Shown piece after piece: positions 26,429 to 36,412 of a stretch of 64,000 nt of DNA; position 1 is the stretch's first letter, and each line of letters opens with the position of its first letter. The stretch covers positions 1 through 64,000 of the forward strand of contig JANTHJ010000005.1 in assembly GCA_024762475.1 (NCBI GenBank). Direction: 5' to 3'. The translations under genes and the position numbers were made by a program. The notes under the pieces are model-generated. The model was not told the DNA's origin, made no database searches, and saw nothing but the letters and a program-made list of their open reading frames with translations. This stretch comes from Chromatiales bacterium. GTDB lineage: Bacteria; Pseudomonadota; Gammaproteobacteria; Chromatiales; Chromatiaceae.

Positions 26429-29400
26429 ATGACGACAGAAGCCGATCAAGACCTCAGCGGCCTGCGCTGGATCCGCAGGGAAATCGAGGAGAACCTGCGG
26501 CAATCCCGGCTGGTGCTCGAGGATTTTGCCGAGGGTGAGGCCGACAGCCTCGAACCGGCGGTTCGCTGGTTGCACCAGATCAAGGGTGCCCTCACGCTGA
26601 CCCAGGTCCATGGGGGCGCCATGCTTGCGGACGAACTCGAACGTCTGGCGCGGGCCCTCGATGAGGGAAAGGCCGGTGATCGCGATCTCGCCGCGGAATC
26701 GCTCATGCTGGGCATCGCCCAGTTGCCCGGCTATCTCGAGCGTATCGAGGCCGGGCAGCCTGATATTCCGGTGGTGCTGCTGCCATTGATCAACGAGCTG
26801 CGGGGCGCGCGCGGCGCGCCGGAGATCTCGCAGGCGTCGCTGTTTGCACCGCGGCTGGCGGCACAGCTCGCGAGCGAGCCGGTAGCACCGGGGAGTGGCA
26901 GTGAGGGACTGCCTGCGCTGATCAACGAACTACGCCCCCAGTTCCATCGCGGCCTGGCCGGCTGGTTGCGTGGCAAGGACGAACAGCTCGCGATCAAGAC
27001 CCTGCGCGGTGTAATCGACCGGCTTTCCTCGATGGCGGGCACGGCACGCCTGCGACGACTGCTGGATACCGCCGATGCCCTGTTGCTCGCCTGTCTCGAT
27101 GGGGAGGTGAAGGGGCAGGGGCCGCTCAAGCTGTTGTTCGGGCGTCTCGATCGTGTCCTCAAGGAATTGGCAGCACGTGGTGAAGAGGCGGTAGCGCACG
27201 ACTTTCCCACGCCCCTGTATCGGGAATTGCTGTATTACATCTCGCGCTCCAGTTCCTCAGATCCGGCCATCGAGGCGGTGCGGCGCGCGGTCGAGCAGGC
27301 CAATTCCTTTCCGGTGGGTGCACAAGAGCATGCGTCGGCAGGCGCTGCAGTAGGGCCTGGGCGCGAGTTGTTCGAGACGGTGGCGGGGGTGTTGTCGGGA
27401 GATCTGGCCGGCATCAAAGACCAGCTTGATCTCTACATGCGCGGAGACCGGCTGGAACTCGAGCGGATCGGTTCCCTGGCCGAACCCATCCAGCGCATGG
27501 CCGATACCCTTGGCATGGTCGGGCAGGGGAGACTCCGCAGCCGCCTGGCACCGCGCGCAGACGAGATCCGCGCGGCAGTGGAGGGTGGCCAGCCGCCCGG
27601 CGAAGAGGAGCTGATGAGCCTTGCCTGGGACCTGCTGGCGGTGGAGTCCGCGTTGAAATCCCTGGGCGAGCCGGAACGTATTACGCCGGACGCCTCCGAT
27701 GAGGCAGCGGCCCGGGCAGGGGGGGCGCCCGATCTCTCCGAGGGGGAATATCGGGAACATCTGCGGTCCGCACTGGAGCAGGCCTTTGTCGAACTGGCCC
27801 ATGTGCGTGAGGCGGTGGGCGAATGTCTGGCGAAAGACGAGCCCGCCTCCCTGAATCAGGCGCCACAGCGGCTGCATGCCCTCTCCGGTGTGATCTCGGT
27901 GATCGGCGAGAATGAGGTGGCGGAGTTACTGGAGCGCCTGGGGCGCTATCTCTCCGCGCTGCGTCTCGGCGGCCGTGAACTGCCGGACGAGGCCCACAAG
28001 GAGCGGCTGGGTGACCTGATCAGCGGGGTCGAGATCCACCTCGGTGGCCTGCTCGAGCCGACGCCGGAAAGCCGTCGCGCACTGCAGGCGGCGGTGGCGG
28101 CCGCGGATGCGCTGGAGCTTTCAGCGACGGTGGAAGAGGCGGAGACGGCCGCCACTGGCGTGCAGGAACTGCCCGAAACCGGGATGCCGCCGGTCGATGG
28201 CATCTCCGCTGAGCCACCCGTGGCCGCCCCTGGGCCAGCGGCGGGGTCCATGGACGCGACCGCGGTCGAGGAGGTGAATTCGGAGCTGGATTCGGAGATC
28301 TTGGCGATCTTCATCGAGGAGGCGCGGGAGGCGCTCGACACCCTGCGCGAACAGTTTCCCCGCTGGCACGCCGCGGCCGACGATGATTCGGCCCTGGCGG
28401 AGGTGCGCCGGGCATTTCATACCCTCAAGGGCAGCGGTCGCCTCGTGGGTGCACTGGAGATCGGTGAGTTTGCCTGGGCGGTGGAGAACATGCTCAACCG
28501 GATCATCGACCGCACGATCGAGGCTTCTCCGGCCGTGTTCGAACTGGTTTCCGAGGCGATCGACTCGCTCCCGGCACTGATCGATGCGCGCGAGACCGGA
28601 CAGGCCTCAGTCGTGGATCCTCTTCCCCTGCAGGCCAGGGCCGAGGGACTGGCAGCCGGGGAGTTGCCGCTCCAAGCGCCGCCCCCGGCGGTGGCCGAGG
28701 CGGCTATGCAGGAGACAATGCCGCAGGCGGTCGAGGAACCGCCGATACCCGCCGGGGCAGAAGTTGCGGAAGTCGAGAAAGTCGACGTGGCAGCAGCGGC
28801 GACGGTTGCTGAGATCCCCGGCGAGACTCTGCCTGACGTGTCCGAGGCTGAAGAGCTGGCGCTGGAGATCGACGCAGTCGATCTTGAATCCATCCTCGAG
28901 CAGGAGGGGATCGAAGCGATTCCAAGTGTCGAGGAAGACACCCAGCCCCTGATTCTCGAACTGGACGAAGAAGAGACCCTTGCCGCGGAGGCACTTGCGG
29001 ATGAGTCGCTGCTGGCGGTGGAGTCGACGCTACACGAACAGGAATCGATCCTGACGCCCGCCGCGGAAGGACAGGCCCCGATCCGACTCGAATCGACCCT
29101 GCATGAGATCTTTGCGCGCGAGGCGGGCGGTCATCTGGAGGCTCTCGAGCTGTTCGTCGATCGCTGCCGGGGACTGGCCAACGGATGCCTGTACGACGAA
29201 GACCTGCGGCGTGCCCTGCACACCCTGCGCGGCAGCGCGCACATGGCAGAGGTGGAGCCCGTCGCGCAACTCGCTGGCGCCCTGGAGGACTGGGTCAATC
29301 TGCTCAGCATGCTCGGCCGCCGTACCGACCAGGCCGGCATCGATCTGCTGGAGCGGGGTCATTTCGTGATCAAGGCCCTGCTGGATGTGATCAATGTTCC

Positions 29401-32107
29401 GGGTGCCAGCCTGCCTTCCTGGCAGGCCCTGGTGCATGAGGTCGAGGCCGTTCGCAAGCCCCTGGAATCAGAGGCGACCGGCGAGGCGGGAGAAATGCCG
29501 GAAGGCGAACTGGCGGCCGGCAGCGAGATGGACGACGAACTTGCCGGGATCTTCGTCGAAGAGGCCCGTGAGTTGCTGGAGCAACTGGAAACCGCGTTTG
29601 CCGCGTGGCGTGCTCGACCCGACGATCTGTTGCCCGTGGCCCATCTGCAGCGCGGGCTGCATACCATCAAGGGGGGCGCCCGCCTGGCCGATGTGCGTGC
29701 GGTGGGCGATCTGGGGCACGCGCTCGAATCGTTGTTCCAAAGCGTCGTGGAGCAGCGGATCCAGATCGGCAGCCGGGAGCTGGGGCTGTGCCGACATGCA
29801 TTGGACAGGTTGGCCGGGCAGGTCGAGGCCCTGGAAGGCAAGGAGACGCCTGCCGAAGAGGCCGATTTGGTGGAGGCGATTCAGCTCGCGGCGCGGGGCG
29901 AGGCCTGGAGCCTGGCGGTGCCAGCGGCCGAGCAGCCGCTGGTCGAGACCGACGTGGGTGCGGAGGGCACCGCCTCGGTGGTCGCCGGTGTCGGCGATTC
30001 CAGCGAAATGCTGATGGACGGCGAACTCGAGTCGATGGAGATGGCCAGTTCGGTGCTCGACCGCTCGACCCTTCTTTCTGATTCCCAGTTGCTGACCGAT
30101 TCCGAGCTGCTGGCCGAATCGGACCTGGCGACCACTTCTGCGCTGGTGCCGGGCGATGGTGATGCGAGTGGGCTGCACGCCGACTCGCGCATCATCCAGT
30201 TCCCGGCACGCGGCCGGCATTTGGAAGGTGGGGAGGAACTTCGCGAGCCCCCCCCACCACCGGAGAAAGAGAAGAAGCCAGTCTCGCGCGAGCGGGTAAG
30301 GGTGCGCGGAGAGCTGCTGGATCAATTGGTCAATCACGCGGGCGAGGTGAGTATCTACGGGGCACGTCTCGAGCAGCAGAACCGTGGCCTGGGGCGTAAT
30401 CTGGATGAGTTGACGCAGACCATACGGCGTCTGCGCGATCAGTTGCGTCAGCTGGAGAACGAAACCGAGGCGCAGATCCTGGCACGTCATGAGCGCGAAC
30501 ACGAGGGCAGTCTGCCGGCCGGCTTCGATCCGCTGGAGATGGATCGCTATTCGACCATCCAGCAGCTGTCGCGGGCCTTGGCGGAGACCACCGACGACCT
30601 CAATAACCTGGGGGGCTCCCTGCAGGATCTCTCCCGGGACACCGATACGCTGCTGCAGCAGCAGGGGCGGGTGGTGAACGACCTGCAGGACGGGCTGTTG
30701 CGTACCCGGATGGTGCCCATCGGTTCGCGTGCATCGCGCCTGCAACGGGTGGTGCGCCAGACCGCTCATTCCCTGGGCAAGCAGGCAGAGTTGACCATTA
30801 GCGGCGCAGCCGGCGAAATGGACCGGGTCATCCTGGAGCGCATGATGGGGCCACTCGAACACCTGTTCCGCAACGCGGTGGCACACGGCGTCGAGGATCC
30901 CGAAGAGCGCCAGGCAGCGGCAAAGCCGGTCACCGGCAACGTGTCGCTGGTATTCGGCCGCGAGGGCTCGGACGTGTTGCTGGAGATCGCGGACGACGGC
31001 AGGGGGCTGGACCGCGAGGCGATTCGCCGCAAGGCCATCGAGCGCGGGCTGCTGGATGCGGGGGCGCACGTCGACGGGGAGGACCTGGACGCCTTTATCC
31101 TGGAGCCGGGCCTGTCCACCAGCGAGGAAATCACCCAGGTCGCGGGCCGCGGCGTGGGCATGGACGTGGTGATCAACGAGATCAAGCAGCTGGGTGGCAC
31201 GCTGCACATCGATTCGGGGCCCGGCAAGGGTACCCGCTTCACCATTCGCCTGCCGTTCACCCTGGCGATCACCGAGGCGCTGCTGGTCGCTGCCGGTGAA
31301 GAGGTCTATGCGGTGCCACACGGGGGCACAGAAGGGATTGTTCGGATTCCGCGGGACGAGCTGGAGGCCTGCTACCGGGGGGACAAGCCCGGAATCTCCC
31401 GTGGCGGTCATCAGTACCCGGTACGCTACCTGGGCCGCCTCCTGGCGACCGGAGCGCCGCAGATCGGGGAAGGCGAGCGCTGGGTGCCGGCAATGCTGGT
31501 TCGCTCCGGGGAGCATCGGCTGGCGGTCCAGGTCGACCGGGTGCTGGGCAATCGCCAGATCGTGGTGAAGTCCATGGGCACCCAGTTGGCCAGCGTGCGC
31601 TGGTTCACCGGTGGCACCATCCTCGCCGACGGGAATGTCGCCCTGATACTCGACATGGCTGCCCTGGTGCGCAGCGATACGGCCCATCAGACAGCCGTCG
31701 AGCCGGAGCTGACGGCCAAGCAGCAGTCCGGTGGGGTCAAGGTCATGGTGGTCGACGATTCAATCACCGTGCGCAAGGTCACCAGTCGCCTGCTGGAGCG
31801 CCATAACATGCGGGTGGTCACTGCCCGCGATGGCGTGGATGCGGTCACGCTGCTCCAGGAAGAGCGTCCCGATATCATGCTCCTGGACATCGAAATGCCG
31901 CGCATGGACGGTTTCGAGCTGGCCCGCCATATGCGCAGTACCGAGGGATTGAAGGACATTCCGATCATCATGATCACCTCCAGAACCGGGGAGAAGCATC
32001 GTGAACACGCCCTGGACCTGGGGGTGCGGCGCTATCTCGGCAAGCCTTACCAGGAGTCGGACCTGCTGGAGAACATCTACACTGTGCTCGCAGAGGTGAC
32101 GCCTTGA
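26429..32107 (+). CDS. chpA: Multi-Hpt CheA-type hybrid kinase ChpA
   Basis: Central kinase of the Pil-Chp system, 1892 residues. Histidine-phosphotransfer-like domains carry an H-x-x-K/R-G core at H49 (HQIKG), H664 (HTLKG), H931 (HTLRG) and H1078 (HTIKG). A further domain has a degenerate HALSG core near residue 480. Acidic Ala/Glu/Pro-rich linkers separate them. The C-terminus has a CheA dimerisation helix pair (about 1290-1430), an ATP-binding domain with NAVAHGVEDPEER (near 1485), a CheW-like domain (about 1605-1745) and a receiver domain with the phosphoacceptor in IMLLDIEMPRMDG (near 1820). Pseudomonas ChpA is longer with eight transfer domains, so this is a shorter version. The stop overlaps chpC as TTGA. 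Confidence 0.93.
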   Translation: MTTEADQDLSGLRWIRREIEENLRQSRLVLEDFAEGEADSLEPAVRWLHQIKGALTLTQVHGGAMLADELERLARALDEGKAGDRDLAAESLMLGIAQLPGYLERIEAGQPDIPVVLLPLINELRGARGAPEISQASLFAPRLAAQLASEPVAPGSGSEGLPALINELRPQFHRGLAGWLRGKDEQLAIKTLRGVIDRLSSMAGTARLRRLLDTADALLLACLDGEVKGQGPLKLLFGRLDRVLKELAARGEEAVAHDFPTPLYRELLYYISRSSSSDPAIEAVRRAVEQANSFPVGAQEHASAGAAVGPGRELFETVAGVLSGDLAGIKDQLDLYMRGDRLELERIGSLAEPIQRMADTLGMVGQGRLRSRLAPRADEIRAAVEGGQPPGEEELMSLAWDLLAVESALKSLGEPERITPDASDEAAARAGGAPDLSEGEYREHLRSALEQAFVELAHVREAVGECLAKDEPASLNQAPQRLHALSGVISVIGENEVAELLERLGRYLSALRLGGRELPDEAHKERLGDLISGVEIHLGGLLEPTPESRRALQAAVAAADALELSATVEEAETAATGVQELPETGMPPVDGISAEPPVAAPGPAAGSMDATAVEEVNSELDSEILAIFIEEAREALDTLREQFPRWHAAADDDSALAEVRRAFHTLKGSGRLVGALEIGEFAWAVENMLNRIIDRTIEASPAVFELVSEAIDSLPALIDARETGQASVVDPLPLQARAEGLAAGELPLQAPPPAVAEAAMQETMPQAVEEPPIPAGAEVAEVEKVDVAAAATVAEIPGETLPDVSEAEELALEIDAVDLESILEQEGIEAIPSVEEDTQPLILELDEEETLAAEALADESLLAVESTLHEQESILTPAAEGQAPIRLESTLHEIFAREAGGHLEALELFVDRCRGLANGCLYDEDLRRALHTLRGSAHMAEVEPVAQLAGALEDWVNLLSMLGRRTDQAGIDLLERGHFVIKALLDVINVPGASLPSWQALVHEVEAVRKPLESEATGEAGEMPEGELAAGSEMDDELAGIFVEEARELLEQLETAFAAWRARPDDLLPVAHLQRGLHTIKGGARLADVRAVGDLGHALESLFQSVVEQRIQIGSRELGLCRHALDRLAGQVEALEGKETPAEEADLVEAIQLAARGEAWSLAVPAAEQPLVETDVGAEGTASVVAGVGDSSEMLMDGELESMEMASSVLDRSTLLSDSQLLTDSELLAESDLATTSALVPGDGDASGLHADSRIIQFPARGRHLEGGEELREPPPPPEKEKKPVSRERVRVRGELLDQLVNHAGEVSIYGARLEQQNRGLGRNLDELTQTIRRLRDQLRQLENETEAQILARHEREHEGSLPAGFDPLEMDRYSTIQQLSRALAETTDDLNNLGGSLQDLSRDTDTLLQQQGRVVNDLQDGLLRTRMVPIGSRASRLQRVVRQTAHSLGKQAELTISGAAGEMDRVILERMMGPLEHLFRNAVAHGVEDPEERQAAAKPVTGNVSLVFGREGSDVLLEIADDGRGLDREAIRRKAIERGLLDAGAHVDGEDLDAFILEPGLSTSEEITQVAGRGVGMDVVINEIKQLGGTLHIDSGPGKGTRFTIRLPFTLAITEALLVAAGEEVYAVPHGGTEGIVRIPRDELEACYRGDKPGISRGGHQYPVRYLGRLLATGAPQIGEGERWVPAMLVRSGEHRLAVQVDRVLGNRQIVVKSMGTQLASVRWFTGGTILADGNVALILDMAALVRSDTAHQTAVEPELTAKQQSGGVKVMVVDDSITVRKVTSRLLERHNMRVVTARDGVDAVTLLQEERPDIMLLDIEMPRMDGFELARHMRSTEGLKDIPIIMITSRTGEKHREHALDLGVRRYLGKPYQESDLLENIYTVLAEVTP

Positions 32108-32580
32108 GCGCCGCGGTCGAGGTCCCCGCAGAGATCCGGGGGTTGCTGTTGCCGTTGAACGGGCGCTCGCTGCTGTTGCCGAACGCGGCAGTCGCCGAGA
32201 TCATCGACTTCCATAGGCTGGTGCCGGTTCCGGACGCCCCTGAGTGGGTGGCGGGCGTCACCGACTGGCGCCAGCGCCGGTTGCCGGTGGTGCGTTTCGA
32301 GCCATTCCTGGGACAGGAGGTGGCCGTCAGCCAGCGCCAGCGGATCGTGGTCTGCCATACGCTCAACCCGGAGGCGAGGCGGCCCTTTATCGGTATCGCC
32401 GCCTCCGCTATTCCACGCCTGGTGCGCTTACGCGAGGAGTCCCTGGCAGGTGAGGTACTGCAGGACGAGTGGAAGGCTCTGCCATTGTGCGCCGCATTGC
32501 GTGTCGACGGCCAGCCGGCGCTGATCCCCGACCTGCCCGCCCTGGAGGAGCGTCTGGCGGAGGTTGCGGCAATCTCCTAG
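32104..32580 (+). CDS. chpC: CheW-like adaptor ChpC
   Basis: CheW-domain protein (158 residues) that in Pseudomonas links additional signals to the ChpA kinase. CheW features: IRGLLLPLNGRSLLLPNAAV at the N-terminus, then VPDAPEWVAGVTDW and RLPVVRFEPFLG. Translation is assigned to a TTG at 32104 that overlaps the chpA stop codon; no better start exists. No chpB methylesterase lies between chpA and chpC. The TAG stop codon (32578-32580) is contributed by the end of a repeated element that follows directly, so the native C-terminus may originally have been different. Confidence 0.85.
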   Translation: MSAAVEVPAEIRGLLLPLNGRSLLLPNAAVAEIIDFHRLVPVPDAPEWVAGVTDWRQRRLPVVRFEPFLGQEVAVSQRQRIVVCHTLNPEARRPFIGIAASAIPRLVRLREESLAGEVLQDEWKALPLCAALRVDGQPALIPDLPALEERLAEVAAIS

Positions 32581-32813
32581 CCCGGATATTTCACCCGGGG
32601 ACGCGATGATCGTGCCGAGATGGGCGTTCTCGAGCGGATTTCCGACCGAGTCAATAGTCAGCCTATTGATGAGGAAGTAAATACCGCTTGAGAACGGCCA
32701 GATCGGTGCGAGGGCGCGTCCAGCGTCGGCCGCGTGACACTTCGTTGCCCGCTTATATACGAAGACTATCGCAGGTAGCCAGTGAGTTATCGGCATCTTT
32801 CAGCGACCGGGTG
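32579..32813 (-). mobile_element. Copy A of a MITE-like inverted-repeat element
   Basis: About 235 bases that match, in inverted orientation and at roughly 85% identity by eye, the element at 58766-59014. The left end reads TAGCCCGGATATTTCACCC. The right end stops after ACCGGGTG (32806-32813), where the other copy continues for about 14 more bases, so this copy has lost one terminal repeat. No transposase is encoded. An open frame on the minus strand is shared in part by both copies (a GRALAPIWP-like stretch) but shifts frame between them, so it is not counted as a gene. Its outer end overlaps the chpC stop codon. Confidence 0.8.
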
Positions 32814-32969
32814 CTAGTAGGAGGCTTTGAAAAATTCGGAGCTCCTACGGCCCATGGATGGGTCGCCAAATTCGGTCGCGGTAAGCAACTGATTTTGAAG
32901 CAAGCCGCAAACTGCATTTCGGGCGCAGCGTGTCCTGATAGAGCCAACGGGGTTTCTATCAGGGCTTCC
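32814..32969. other. Gene-free tail with two inverted repeats
   Basis: Region between the truncated element and the rsmE stop codon. A 7-bp inverted repeat (32817-32823 with 32842-32848) has an 18-base loop, and a 9-bp inverted repeat (32934-32942 with 32955-32963) has a 12-base loop. Neither is followed by a T run on either strand, so they are not convincing terminators. It may be remnant mobile or repeat DNA. Confidence 0.4.
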
Positions 32970-33698
32970 CTAACGGAAGTCTCCCCACAACACCTGAATC
33001 GCCGCAAGAGCAGCCAGGGGCGCGGTCTCGGTGCGCAGGATGCGTGGACCCAGACGTACCCCCTCCAGTCCGGCCTCGCGAGCGGCGTGCCGCTCCGCCT
33101 CTGACAATCCGCCCTCCGGGCCGACCAATAGGGACAATTCCCCGCTGGGCGGTTCGATTTCGCCGAGCGAACGCTGGGCGCGGTGATCCAGCAACAATCC
33201 CCGTCCCTCGAAACCGCTAAGCCAGCGGCTTAACGAACGGGGCGCCGACAGCTGTGGAACCAGCGTCCTACCCGACTGCTCGCAGGCATGGCGAATGACG
33301 CCCTGCCAATGCGTCATGCGGGCCTCGACGCGATCGCCCTTGAGCCGCACCAGGGTGCGCTCGGTGAACAGGGGATCGATCTCCCAGATTCCCAGTTCGA
33401 CCGCCTTCTGTAGAGCGAAGTCCATGCGCTCGCCACGTGAGATGCCAATGGCCAGCCGCAGGCGCAGCGCGGGGGGAGATTCGGTGCGCAGCACCGTACC
33501 CACCTCGGCCCAGGCATCCTGCCTGCCTTTGGAGAGGAGTCGGGCCGAGAACTCATGACCACTGTTGTCGAAGAGTACGAAGTCTGCGCCCGATTCGAGT
33601 CGCAGGGACTGCAGCAGATGTCGGCTCGCGCGCGCGTCCAGCTGGACCGTCCTGCCCTCTTCCAGGGGAGTTGGGCTGAATACCCGGTGGAGTCGCAT
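32970..33698 (-). CDS. rsmE: 16S rRNA m3U1498 methyltransferase RsmE
   Basis: SPOUT-class methyltransferase (242 residues) that methylates U1498 of 16S rRNA. The N-terminal PUA-like region (about 1-70; MRLHRVFSP, SRHLLQSLRL) precedes the knotted SAM-binding domain with ISRGERMDFALQKAVELG, LLVGPEGGLSEAE and the C-terminal LGPRILRTETAPLAA. All conserved motifs are complete. It starts 5 bases after metF and is probably the last gene of the ahcY-metF-rsmE transcript. Confidence 0.95.
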   Translation of the reverse strand: MRLHRVFSPTPLEEGRTVQLDARASRHLLQSLRLESGADFVLFDNSGHEFSARLLSKGRQDAWAEVGTVLRTESPPALRLRLAIGISRGERMDFALQKAVELGIWEIDPLFTERTLVRLKGDRVEARMTHWQGVIRHACEQSGRTLVPQLSAPRSLSRWLSGFEGRGLLLDHRAQRSLGEIEPPSGELSLLVGPEGGLSEAERHAAREAGLEGVRLGPRILRTETAPLAALAAIQVLWGDFR

Positions 33699-33703
33699 CT
33701 ATC

Positions 33704-34540
33704 TCAGAGACCCAGGCGGTCCCAGATGGCGAGGGTAGGCCCGGCCTGGTTCATGGTGTAGAAGTGTAGGCCGGGTGCACCCACCTCGAGCAGTTTACCG
33801 CACAGCTCGCTCACCACGTCCAGGCCAAAGGCGCGGATGCTGTCCACGTCGTCGGCATAGGCCTCCAGCCGCTTGCGGATCCAACGCGGAATCTCGGCGC
33901 CGCAGGCATCCGAGAAACGCGCCAGGTTGCCATAGTTGGTGATCGGCATGATGCCGGGGACGATGGGCGTATCGATGTGGCGCGCGATGCATTGATCGAT
34001 GAAGTGGGTATAGGCGTCGGCGTTGTAGAAATACTGGGTGATGGCAGAGTGCGCGCCCGCCTCGACCTTGGCCTTGAAGTGATCGAGGTCGGTAAAGAAG
34101 TTGGGCGCCTGCGGGTGCATCTCGGGGTAGGCCGCGACCTCGATGTGGAAATGCTCGCCATGGTGCTCCCGTATCAGGGCCACCAATTCGCTGGCATGGG
34201 TGAGTTCGCCCCCCGCCAGGCCGGTCCCGGAGGGCGGATCACCGCGCAGGGCCACGATGCGCCGGATGCCCTGGTCGCGGTAGCGATCCAATATCTCCAG
34301 CGCCTCGTCCACCGAGAGCCCGATGCAGGTCAGATGCGGGGCCGTATCGATGCCCTGCGAGACCAGCCAGTCGACGGTGGCGAAGGTGCGGTCGCGGGTG
34401 GAACCACCGGCCCCGTAGGTGCAGGAGAAAAAAGCCGGATGGCGCTCGTTCAGGCGCCGTACCGTCTCCTGCAGGTTGGTCATACCCTTTTCGGTCTTGG
34501 GCGGAAACAGCTCGAAGCTGAAGGTCTTGTCTGTATTCAT
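33704..34540 (-). CDS. metF: Methylenetetrahydrofolate reductase
   Basis: FAD enzyme reducing 5,10-methylene-THF to 5-methyl-THF, the methyl donor for methionine. The product is 278 residues. FSFELFPPKTEKG at the N-terminus contains the catalytic Glu; SCTYGAGGSTRDRT, CIGLSVDEALEIL, RGDPPSG and ITQYFYNADAYTHFID follow as in MetF. It lies downstream of ahcY on the same strand. Both serve the activated-methyl cycle, so the riboswitch in front of ahcY may also control metF by read-through; the 158-base gap contains a repeat. Confidence 0.96.
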   Translation of the reverse strand: MNTDKTFSFELFPPKTEKGMTNLQETVRRLNERHPAFFSCTYGAGGSTRDRTFATVDWLVSQGIDTAPHLTCIGLSVDEALEILDRYRDQGIRRIVALRGDPPSGTGLAGGELTHASELVALIREHHGEHFHIEVAAYPEMHPQAPNFFTDLDHFKAKVEAGAHSAITQYFYNADAYTHFIDQCIARHIDTPIVPGIMPITNYGNLARFSDACGAEIPRWIRKRLEAYADDVDSIRAFGLDVVSELCGKLLEVGAPGLHFYTMNQAGPTLAIWDRLGL

Positions 34541-34550
34541 GTCCTATTCA

Positions 34551-34688
34551 CCACGAAGAACACAAAGAACACGAAGCATCGATAACCAGGTCAGCCAATC
34601 AAAATGCCGCGGGACAGACCCCGAGAGTCCTCGCATCCGGCGGAGCTGCCCAAAGTCAGTTTCTTCGTGCGCTTCGTGTTCTTTGTGG
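34551..34688. repeat. Inverted pair of CACGAAG/CACAAAG-type repeats
   Basis: Two 26-base imperfect copies in inverted orientation, 34551-34576 and 34663-34688, each made of tandem CAC(G/A)AAGAA units. They flank about 86 bases between ahcY and metF. The copies would pair into a long hairpin in the ahcY-metF transcript. A comparable pair lies between gap and pgk. Confidence 0.65.
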
Positions 34689-34698
34689 TTTGCCCCAA

Positions 34699-36102
<1,404 letters not shown>

Positions 36103-36127
36103 GGTTTCACTCCCTGGTCAAAACGTG

Positions 36128-36200
36128 AGTGAGCGCCGTTGAAATCGTCTGTGGCATGGATCCGAGCCTGGCCCCTTCGGGTTGCAGCGCTCCTCGGATC
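36128..36200 (-). promoter_or_regulatory. S-adenosylhomocysteine (SAH) riboswitch
   Basis: On the minus strand the leader begins with an 8-bp P1 helix (36193-36200 with 36159-36166). It encloses the class-defining core GAGGAGCGCTGCAAC (within 36181-36197), a GGCTCGG return strand, and a 3' GCGCTC (36131-36136) that can pair with GAGCGC of the core (36187-36192) to form the known pseudoknot. Ligand binding in this class raises expression of the downstream gene, here ahcY. It sits about 26 bases before the start codon, where the fold can affect translation or a terminator. Confidence 0.93.
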
Positions 36201-36242
36201 GGCGTTGTGGCGGGCGGCTGGGTCAACCGTCCCGAGCGGGCA

Positions 36243-36277
36243 ATTCTACACAATGCGCCCCGCAAGTCTCCACTTGC
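36243..36277 (-). promoter_or_regulatory. Candidate ahcY promoter with overlapping palindrome
   Basis: A TAGAAT -10 element lies at 36243-36248 on the minus strand, placing transcription start about 35 bases before the riboswitch. A 6-bp palindrome GCAAGT-N4-ACTTGC (36262-36277) covers the expected -35 position; it could be an operator in place of a good -35 box. Confidence 0.45.
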
Positions 36278-36412
36278 AGGGCTGGGAATTCGCGACCAGT
36301 GGTCTATATTGAGGAGCAGCCCCCGCCAGAGGGGTGCAGGTACGAGACAGACATCACAATAGGGGCGGGTCTTGCAGCGACCCCGGAGACCCATCATAAG
36401 GAGGAGAGAAGC

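Noticed and set aside
29468-31687. A 739-codon open frame on the minus strand inside chpA
   Set aside because: It lies wholly antisense to a gene with intact CheA, CheW and receiver motifs. Long antisense frames are expected in GC-rich coding DNA, and it shows no recognisable domain.
26429-32107. chpA as several fused or misassembled genes
   Set aside because: The frame is continuous with a consistent order of transfer, kinase, CheW and receiver domains, as in known ChpA proteins.
32428-33104. Protein genes in the element and the gap after chpC
   Set aside because: Open frames on both strands run through the mobile element and into flanking genes; they are not preserved in frame between the two element copies.
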